Assembly: GCF_963678635.1 (NCBI RefSeq)
Contig: NC_087062.1
Location: 62,779,253-62,843,252, forward strand
Reading direction: 5' to 3'
Length of the DNA stretch: 64,000 nt
Origin: Symsagittifera roscoffensis
Taxonomy: Eukaryota; Xenacoelomorpha; Acoela; Convolutidae
In this document: in pieces, positions 56,601-64,000 of the stretch
Layout: every line of letters begins with the position of its first letter
How positions within the stretch are numbered: the stretch's first letter is position 1
Notes under the pieces: generated by a model
Seen by the model: only the letters and a program-made list of their open reading frames with translations
What the model was told of the DNA's origin: nothing
The model's database searches: none
Position numbers and translations under genes: made by a program

Positions 56601-58485
56601 GGGTCGTGCCCAGCCGCGGTTTCGCGCGGGGGCAGTAGGCCCAAGGAGGTCGACAACCCTACAACGTAATGCGGAATTAAGGGGTCAATATGCCCGAATA
56701 TTGGCCAACTTTAGATCAAAAAAGCTCAGGAAACCCAAATTAACCAATTGTCAAACTCAGTCAGTTCAAAGTCTACAAATTTTAAAGTCATCAGTGGTCG
56801 CTCAGGACCAGAAATCGTTAACCGGGTTGGTGGGCTTTCTGGATTCCGATGTACTAGCGGAACTTACGGATGAAGATCCCAGCCTATGCTTGATGAAACG
56901 GGCACTTATTAACCGGAACTATGAAGGGTTTTGTCGTATTGACCCATATATAAAGTCCTTTTGGCATTGTGCAGCGGTGGTTGATGGCTGTGTTATCGTG
57001 GACAATAGGATCGCTATTCCCATGTGTCTAAGAAAACCGTTATTGTCTCGGCTACATAGGTCGCATGAGGGTCAGTTAGCCATGGTTGATGCTGCGCAAT
57101 ACATATGGTGGCCTCGAATGCATCGAGATAATGTCCAGCTATGTAAAGATTGTCCCCAGTGCAAAAATTTTGGTAAGAGTTTGAAAGCGAACGCTTCGTT
57201 TAACTCTACCAAGCCTTTACCCCTTTTAACTGGTCCTAATGAAGAGCTTCAGCTCGACTATGCGGGTCCTTTACTCGACTCATATGGTAACAGTATTTAT
57301 ATCTTGGTCGCGATTGACCGTTACTCTAAATATCCGTCAGCTATGATTACACGTTCTACGGGGGGGCGGAAGATTATTAAATTTCTTAAATCGTATATTC
57401 AACAGCATAGTATTCCCAAATCTATCAAAACTGACCAAAATTCAGGTTTTAAGAACAAATTAGTGCAGGCCTATTGCAAAGATAAAAATATTGCCCAACA
57501 TTTCTTCCCGGTGGGGCATCATCGTGGTTGTGGTCTAGTGGAACGGTCGATCCAAACTATTAAACGTCGTTTGGGCGCCTCGCGTCTAAGTTCGGATTTT
57601 TCAAATGTTCAAGATACACTTAGAAATTTTTTTGAAGATATTCGGATTACAAAAAATTCTGTTACTGGGGTTTCACCTTTTGAGCTTCATTTTGGCCGTC
57701 CTCCGAATACCGATCTATCTATTGCGGCTGAGCGTTTGTCTACGGGCGTTAATTTAGATAACCAACAATTGGAACGGGACCTACTAACACCTGAACAGCG
57801 TCGGGAGCAGTGTGACAGCCGACCAAGGATAAAACTGGTCAAGAAGGGGCAGTCAAACCCGACGGTGTCACCCTACTTTGGGGGGCCTACGGAGTCAGTT
57901 TCGGATACACCCTACTATCGCGCGCTTTAAAGCCTGGCCCGATCCGCTAATCAGTGGCTGACGTTGAAGAAGTCCTTGTCGCATCAGGAGGGGGTCAAAG
58001 CTCTGAAAACACTGACTGAACGAAACCAAGTTCTTGCTGCCACCCTTCGCTCCAACTTGTCTGCTGGGACACTCAAATTTAGGAACCAGATGACAACGGA
58101 TCAAAATCGTCCGTCAATTCCTAAACGTAATTTGGATTACTTAGTGTTGAATGAACCAAATAAGGTCGAAATATTTAGGAAATTTCTAAATAGGAAGTCT
58201 GGTCGAGAACTTTTCAAACCTTTTAAGGGAAAAATTGTGCAGATTACTGGGTCCACCTTTATTTCTGACAAGGGAAAAGTGATTTGTAGAAATCACTTGG
58301 CGGTACGTCTCAAATCAACCGATCTAAGTTTTTCAGGCAAACAAACAACGCCTGTCAAGAAGGGGGAAAAAACGCCCCATCGTGTCATCTTCGCCATCGT
58401 CGTCAGAAGACAATCGGCCTATCAAACAGCCAAGCACACGCCAACGAATAACGGCCAAAACCGTGGCCGTACCTGCTCGCCCTAA
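53651..58485 (+). pseudogene. Element B pol (nucleocapsid knuckles, protease, RT, RNase H, integrase)
   Basis: A single frame (53647-58485) with two TAA codons. Zinc knuckles CRNCSKKGHFAKCC; protease VDTGSPASFVI; RT with LLLDLKYAFSQ, and FLDDILI as the catalytic motif; RNase H with KCDASHSGLDAAL, NELELLAIVW, VVLTDHK. Integrase has the HHCC (LHRSHEG, CPQC) and the DDE triad: LQLDYAG, KTDQNSGF and LVERSIQ with a 35-residue D-E gap. Stops lie at 55180-55182 (RT to RNase H) and 57928-57930. A hydrophobic stretch separates RNase H from integrase. Except for the stops the enzymes look intact. Confidence 0.85.
56310..56508 (+). other. Hydrophobic segment inside element B pol
   Basis: Between RNase H and integrase the frame encodes about 65 mostly hydrophobic residues with AWITNYLTILISVWVF and SAYWFCCCVVVLLGAF. 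This would form two or three membrane-spanning helices if exposed, which is unusual at this point in Ty3/Gypsy pol. Confidence 0.6.
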
Positions 58486-59254
58486 ATTTCTGTCTTCGCC
58501 ATCTTCATCAACACCATCTCGCGGCCAAACTGCCTCGACCAATTTAAAGCAAACCTTAGCATCGGAGGCTGCAGGAGTTCAGGCAATTCCCTTTCCCCAA
58601 CAATCTACTCCAGTAGTAGACTTAACGGCTTCTTCATCCGCTTCTGAAAACCAAGGAACGGAGGTTCTAATCAGTGTCAAGCCGAAATCACCAACTACAG
58701 TCAAAACTCCATTATGTCCAGATCTAATTCCTATTTCTTCGGACGACGAGTCTTTGGTCCCGAAGCTCCAAGAGTGTACATCGTCAAGTTTGGCAGCATC
58801 GGGTCTCCCCACCCGGGATGGTTCTAGCGTAATTTCCGAACCGGACGGAAATATTTCGTCATCATCAAATTCGTCTCGTACATCTTCGCGCCGGAAAAAA
58901 AAAACAACCTTTTTCGGCAGTCCCATCAGACATTCCGTGAACGTCATTCAAACACAATCCACGTCTACCTCCCCGTCAACTCCTGTTTTGCCGGACAAGA
59001 AAGTTCGTTTTGCCGTGGCTAATCCAGATCTAGTGGGTCAAGCGGGGCAGTCTCGGGTTGTTATTCCCGATGAATCCGAAGATTTATGTAGGAAATTCAC
59101 GCGCTTTTTTCCGAAAAGGAGCTCATCCGACCATCCATTGCGTCCATCCATTGCGTCGCTCAGACAAATAAAGCTCTCCGTTCATTCAAACTCGCTAATT
59201 CTTCTCAAGTATATCTCCTCAAGTTACGTCAATCAATTTTGTAAACTTTTATAA
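58382..59254 (+). pseudogene. Ser-rich C-terminal extension of element B pol
   Basis: An open frame of ~290 codons in the +1 frame relative to pol. It has no ATG at its start and continues an upstream GKKRPIVSSS sequence across a G5A6 run at 58362-58372, so it is best seen as the pol C-terminus cut by an indel or by frameshifting. The protein is rich in Ser, Pro and Thr. It has VVDLTASSSASE and LIPISSDDES, which look like SUMO-interaction motifs, a KKVRFAV that fits the PP1 RVxF docking pattern, and a basic SRRKKKTTFF stretch. No catalytic domain is seen. Confidence 0.6.
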
Positions 59255-59354
59255 GTGTTTCATAGGTTACCAGAAGTTTTGCTAAACGGCTGTGGGGGCA
59301 TATTTAGTCAATTTTAAGTTAAAGAAAATCAAATGTACATTTGAATTTTTCCCT

Positions 59355-59364
59355 AGAGGGGAAA
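59355..59364 (+). other. Polypurine tract of element B
   Basis: AGAGGGGAAA directly abuts the 3' LTR start TGTGGTG, the expected place for the plus-strand primer. Confidence 0.65.
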
Positions 59365-59562
59365 TGTGGTGTGGCGTAGTTTAACAGTATTGTTATGACG
59401 TCATTATTGTATTACAATCTGTGCTAGTTACTCGTGCTAATCTCGCCTTTTGGTTATCAAGGTCGCTACCGACCTGCCAATCCTTTCTTTATTTATCATC
59501 AAGTGCTCTCACTCACTTGGTCTCAATTTATGAAAGATTTAAGTTGAACCTTAGAATTAAAA
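59365..59562 (+). repeat. Element B 3' LTR, truncated
   Basis: Matches the first ~196 bp of the left LTR with about a dozen differences, then departs at AACCTTAGAATTA. Confidence 0.75.
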
Positions 59563-61994
59563 AGATGTGGTACAGAATTAGAGGCAACCAGAAAGAGCTC
59601 TGAAAATTGAACAATTGCAACCAATTCCAGATAGAGTCCTTTGCTAAGCTCTCTCCTTTAAGCTTTTCTTTCAGCTTTTTCAGCTACCTCTGGTTCTCAG
59701 AGGTTACTTTTTTAATTAAAAATGAGAATGGTTTCTCTCGCTACTTAGAGCGTTCGTTCTTTATTTTGTGAACCTTCAAACATCCCTTCATCCATTGAGG
59801 TTTATCCTTCAACTTATCGATCTCATCTGTAGACCTTTTCAATTGTTCCCCGAGTTGTAGTCTCATTACTGTCAGCTTCTCGCTGTTATCAAGGTATTTT
59901 TCGGCATCATTAAATTATTCAGAAAAACTTGGGAGTTCTTATTTTTGCATACAAAGTCCCGATGGTTACTTAACCCTTGAGTAGAACTGAGCCTGTAAAC
60001 TTTTGATTAGTAGATGGAATTCAAACTTCCGGTTGCACAATTTTGACACCTCTGACACCTTTATTGTTCCCTTTTCTCATGCAAGGCTTTGATAGTTTTT
60101 CAGTAAACATATTCGAAGTCTCGTTTCCAAAACATGGTGTTTTAACCTTTTTTGTAGCTCAAAACTTCTGGCAGTCTATCTATTTTATTCAGTGGATAAT
60201 AGGTAGCAAAAAGTTTGGATAAATCTTGTAGGTATGTTGCATCGTCTCGCCAGATGCTTGTATCATTCGCCCAGACATTACACAAGGACTTAGCGTAAGA
60301 AAGTGCCTACTGACGACTGGCTGACGACAGTTACCTTAATTGTTATCGTTTTTAACCGTCTAGACTTAGTCAGTTATTTTTCTGGCCTGTTAAGAGCTAA
60401 GTAAAAAGTTACCATTTTTAGGCCATCAACAATTAGTCAGCTTTCAATTACATCAAAAATAAACCCCATCGCTGGGTCTCGGATCCCCAGACAACTAGAC
60501 TACTTTTAAAATTACGGCTAGTAAACCGTCATTTGTTATGTTTTTATGACAGTTATATACTTAATCCATTAGAGATGGATTGACTCTTTCTCGACCCTGA
60601 CTACTCTTGCACTGGAATACGAAACAAAAATAGAGTAAGTTGAATACATTCAGAGGATTACAGCAGTTAAAACACGGAATGAATGTTCTCTAACAGTCTC
60701 TGTGCACCGGGCTTCTAATTGCGCACTCTCCCGGAGATAACTTCGTTATCTCTATTATTTCGTGGCACGGGAGGGTTCGGATTCGTCCCAAATGTCCCAG
60801 TGGACCTTCCGTCTAAATGATTTTCTTTCGAGAAGCACCTTATCGTGTCTTGCTGTCAAGATAAGAGGCTTCGTTCTTCTTCTATTTTCACTCTACTTTT
60901 TGAGTGAATTTTGTCTGTGTCGCGCTTGTTGTGTTTTTTCGTCTATTTCTGGTCAAAATGGCCCTTTTTGTACTTCTCTGAAATCTTCTAATTCAAATCA
61001 AAATTTTGAAAATTTAAAACTCTAGAAAATTTTGCTTACTTTTCATCACAATTTCGTTGCTAACGCCTTTACTGTTTTCTTCGACTTGCATCGGCAAATT
61101 CGACTGTGCCAATCGGAGTGAATGGCACAAACTTGTTGGACAGTCCCCTCAATGTCCTCATTGAAGGCATAACTCCGGGTTATCGTCGAGTGGTGATCCA
61201 GTGTTCTATAATCAACTTTCAAATTGCATCGAAAATTTAATTTTTTCCAAGTCACCTCTACTCATCGCTTGTCATAAATGGCATCGTACTACATCTCACT
61301 GCTTTCTAACAAAAAATGCACCATGAGGAGTATTCCAGATTTAAAAAAATTCTGACCACTTACGTCATTTCTTGCTAGTTAAAATGGTTTTTCTCAGGCA
61401 GGGCCACGATTCTGCTAAAGTTAACATAGAATTGTTCACAAAGTATAATTGTTTATTCATTCTGTTGCCCTAGACATTGGAACTAAGAAATTCTGTGGCT
61501 AGGAAAGGTAATGAGGTACCCACCCTCCTGGAGCGAGCGTACCCAAACACTACCAGGTCGCCGCAAAGTGAAGATGTGTCCTATGCAGATTAAAAACTTC
61601 GGTCAGAATTAAATAAGTTAATATACTCACCTTAAGGCCTGCATAAATAAATCATAATAAAGTAAAATTACCTTTCCAATTCAGCAATCTGAAATAAAAC
61701 TTTAAAACAGTTTCAATATCTGGTCTGAACAGATTTAAGCAAATCAAACATTTTAAAGATTTCAAAAATCAATCGTCATTGACTTGTTCAAAATTTCACA
61801 TACTATCACAATTGAATTATTCATTCTTCCCCACTTTTGTCTCGCCTTCAACTCCTATTCCATGGCTTTGTGTTCTTGTTCATCAATCTCACTGTCTTCT
61901 AGTATCTTCTGCAGCATCTGAACAGAGTTGCGGGCCGTGCCCAAACTTTCTTGTTCCAGCAGTCTCTGCTTACATCAGGGCAGGAGATATACGT
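59563..61994. other. Mosaic of small fragments
   Basis: A minus-strand frame at 59914-59741 encodes a charged coiled-coil-like KLTVMRLQLGEQLKRSTDEI piece. A minus-strand stretch at 61255-61046 has KVDYRTLDHH and may be a decayed Ty3/Gypsy RT motif. A perfect GAGATAAC-TTC-GTTATCTC hairpin lies near 60734-60753. I see no complete gene. Confidence 0.4.
61046..61255 (-). pseudogene. Possible Ty3/Gypsy RT fragment
   Basis: The frame has LKVDYRTLDHHSTITRSYAF and an ED(I)EGTVQQ stretch, resembling the DYRxLN...YPxPxID part of Ty3/Gypsy RT. The match is weak and stops surround it. Confidence 0.3.
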
Positions 61995-62216
61995 TCACTT
62001 TTGCTCCCGGTTCCGGCAGAAATTGTTGTGCAGGCACAGGCTTACGTTCCGCTCCAGGTCAGCTTGTAAGGCCACCATTTCTCGTTTCACAGCTGTATTG
62101 ACGGCGTTTCTATGTGTCAGGAATGCTCTCTTAGAGGCACCCGGTCCTATATTCAGAAGGAAAGATTGATAGGCCTCCGTGTTCTTGGACATATGTAGCT
62201 TCGCGCGTTCATACAT
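61995..62216 (-). pseudogene. Relative of element A C-terminal protein
   Basis: The frame has SFLLNIGPGASKRAFLTHRN followed by AVNTAVKREMVALQADLERN. The first part matches the end of the element A protein (QFLAEIGPEDFKRPLLTHRNAV), and the sequence then continues past its stop. This shows a second family member. Confidence 0.6.
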
Positions 62217-62324
62217 CCTTAAAAGGATGACAGAGTAAACAAAGGTTTCTAAAATGCCTTGCTACCGTTTAGGCTGGCGCTAGTTCAGGTAGCAACAAGG
62301 TGTCGTACAGAGTTGGAGGCACCC

Positions 62325-62433
62325 AGAAATTGAAGGCTGAACCACACGATGTAGCATATTTCAGTTTCACCTGGCGTGCATGGGTAACACTCAAAATCAA
62401 GAATGACAATCGATCAGCTGTGAGAGAAAAGAA
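62325..62433. repeat. Array-unit fragment with the unoccupied element A site
   Basis: GGCTGAACCACACGATGTAG through GGCGTGCATGGGTAACACTC and GATCAGCTGTGAGAGAA matches the array unit with an internal ~100 bp deletion. It then passes directly into the LINE tail (CCTACCGGAAAGT), with no LTR in between. Confidence 0.65.
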
Positions 62434-63735
62434 GCCTACCGGAAAGTCAAGTTAGTACTGTTATATACGATTTTACTGGATATATTTCACAGCTCGTGAA
62501 CGCTAGGGATAAGAAGAAAAACACTTCCTGGCAGTGATGCAGAACCTGGGAAAAGGTCTATCGTTAGACTCAATAACTAAAATTTTTTGAAAAAATATAG
62601 GTCTCTGGCCATGTCATGAGCTTGTTGATAATTTTGCTCAATGTTAGTCAAAGATTTCCGGAAGTCTTTCGACCATTTTGTCGGGGTTAATCCAGAGGTC
62701 TTCTACGGTACAGTTTACGACCCTATTGGGGCAGTTGAATACATGAACGTGTTTTCGATGTGTATGTTGCTTTTCGGGCACAGAGTTTGATGTTCGTTGG
62801 GATGAAGTCTATTTCTGGTTTCTGAGAGCTTCCAGCTGAAGCCAGAACTGAGCTGGCTGAAAACTCGGTGTTGGCTTCGAGTGAGTTCTTTTTCTTTTGG
62901 ACTCATTTCGGTGGGATGTCTGCCGAGAACTCTGTTGTGAGGGTTTCTGGCAATTTCGTTACGTACGGCGCCGGTATGCAAGGCTTTCAGTGTCTTTGAA
63001 ATGTTCTTTCAGGTTCCTTTCTACAGTTTCTTCGACGCTGGCCTGGAGCGTCGGCTTCATCTTACTGTGGCTCTCGCTCGGTCGATCTCGCCAGATCCGG
63101 TGACACGGATGTGAAGGGTCGTAGCAGAGAGCATAGTACTGACTGTTTAGCAGATGGTGAAGGTTGTTGACTGTGAGGAGCTTGCATTCGTTATTGTGCA
63201 GATGTTCGAAACTGGAAAGACGGAGGGAGCCTGTAGCTTTGCAGAGAGCAGTGTTCTGAACCACCTGTAGCTTCTTCCGATTAGTTGGTTTGATCAGTGA
63301 GCTCCATGCGGTGGCCGCATAATCCATTCAGGACCGGCCTACTGCCCAGTACGTGAGAAAAAGCGCTTCCTTGTCCAGACCCGTCTCAGCCGGAGAGCGC
63401 GCTGAGGGCGTTGTTCGTCTTACTTACTTTCTTCTGTACGTCACTGGCATGCGCATTGAACGAAAACATGGCGTCGTACTTCAGGTCGAGGATCTCTAAG
63501 TTGCGTTTTAGGCGGAGATGTCATGAGCTTATCCGATGTCACGAGCCTAATTTAATAACAACACTGCTTCTACTACTAAAAAACTTAATATTTCATTTTA
63601 CAGCAACAACATTTACAAATAGTTTTGAACATATTCATGAGCAAGTATAGACTATGAACGTGTGTTGTCCGGTACGTTCCTGGCCTTGTTGATCTTGCAC
63701 GCTTAACAGAGACAAAGAAAGAAGTAGGTACAGGG
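62434..63735 (-). mobile_element. LINE 3' part, copy 2
   Basis: The same LINE stretch as 51072-52330, including the 80 bp absent there. The post-RT frame (63327-62959) has YAATAWSSLIKPTNRKKLQ, FEHLHNNECKLLTV and LNSQYYALCYDPSHP, followed by HNRVLGRHPTEMSP in another frame. Both copies stop matching at the same right-hand point. Confidence 0.65.
62959..63327 (-). pseudogene. LINE post-RT C-terminal frame, copy 2
   Basis: 122 codons with LIKPTNRKKLQVVQNTAL, ECKLLTVNNLHHLLNSQYYA and CYDPSHP. This is the region after the RT thumb of jockey/CR1-like LINEs. Frame breaks separate it from the zinc-finger-like end at 62981-62715. Confidence 0.65.
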
Positions 63736-64000
63736 GCTCAACTTTACTCGTGTTCTCTAGTCGATAGAAGAGTCAACCACCCAGTTTAACGCTTTCACGT
63801 GGAATTTCTCTGATTTTTGAGAGAAAATACGTGACGGGTATTAAAATTGTGATCCTAGGAGCAATATTGATAGGACGCTTGAGCGATAAATAATGACTTT
63901 CATGTTCTTTGGTGTCGAAAGTGGAACGTTGCGCTTTATGCCAAAAAAACAACCAACAGCTTTAGTCAGCTGGCGCTTACAATGAGCATCCCCCTCAATG
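63736..64000. other. Right end, nothing recognised
   Basis: No open frame or repeat that I can assign. Confidence 0.4.

Larger units (their letters stand above)
52502..59562 (+). mobile_element. Element B: Ty3/Gypsy LTR retrotransposon, nearly complete
   Basis: Two copies of TGTGGTGTGGCGTAG mark the LTR starts at 52502 and 59365. Between them lie gag, protease, RT, RNase H and integrase in Ty3/Gypsy order. A polypurine run, AGAGGGGAAA (59355-59364), directly precedes the 3' LTR, and a PBS-like TGGCGCAGCCAG sits at 52808. The 3' LTR stops matching after ~197 bp, so it is truncated. Two in-frame TAA codons and about three frameshifts are present. The LTRs differ by few bases, which suggests a recent insertion. 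Domain order rules out BEL and Copia. Confidence 0.85.

Noticed and set aside
60734-60753. ATAACTTCGT resembling half of a loxP site
   Set aside because: It is part of a simple GAGATAAC-TTC-GTTATCTC hairpin, the second arm and spacer of loxP are absent, and the setting is an animal genome.
60762-61025. 87-codon plus-strand frame with a hydrophobic middle
   Set aside because: No signal of conservation, AT-rich surroundings and no splice or repeat context.

Overview
This is a 64 kb piece of an AT-rich animal nuclear genome. Two conserved animal genes are split by GT-AG introns, and most of the rest is retroelement sequence: non-LTR elements, LTR elements, a GIY-YIG fragment and tRNA-like SINEs. 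I cannot name the species. There are no rRNA genes, intact tRNA genes, CRISPR arrays or bacterial features. Both host genes read on the minus strand.

Region 1 (1-9635) is the 5' half of a TM9SF2/TM9SF4-type transmembrane-9 gene. Four exons lie at 9635-9398, 9188-8911, 8582-8485 and 1183-1065, and the gene runs off the left edge. Its 7.3 kb third intron holds a decayed plus-strand LINE at 1527-6180, whose endonuclease part is tandemly duplicated. Region 2 (9636-15155) is intergenic. It has three diverged ~600 bp tandem repeats, tRNA-derived SINE copies and an AT-rich dispersed repeat. Region 3 (15156-28520) is a MutL-gamma subunit gene, MLH3. A nine-exon model keeps reading phase at every junction and gives 792 codons. 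Its 7.9 kb second intron carries two decayed LINEs in opposite orientations.

Region 4 (28512-36727) is a ten-unit tandem array of ~743 or ~902 bp units. Its left edge falls inside the proposed first exon of MLH3, so it repeats the upstream region of MLH3. Parts of the unit resemble the LTR of the next element.

Region 5 (36676-51063) is a 14.4 kb minus-strand LTR element, called element A here. The LTRs are ~700 bp, and the left one is split by a ~1 kb GIY-YIG fragment. Of pol only the integrase C-terminus remains. The other ~10 kb encodes unusual proteins: a TARG1-like macrodomain, a coiled coil joined to an SGNH hydrolase, a second hydrolase-like domain, and several unrecognised parts. The 3' end is tandemly triplicated. 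This is the most unusual system in the window.

Region 6 (51070-64000) holds two copies of one LINE tail (51072-52330 and 62434-63735) on either side of a nearly complete Ty3/Gypsy element, element B (52502-59562). Element B has gag, protease, RT, RNase H and integrase, plus a Ser-rich C-terminal extension. Small fragments between 59.6 and 62.4 kb include a relative of element A. The sequence near 62.43 kb looks like an unoccupied counterpart of the element A insertion site.
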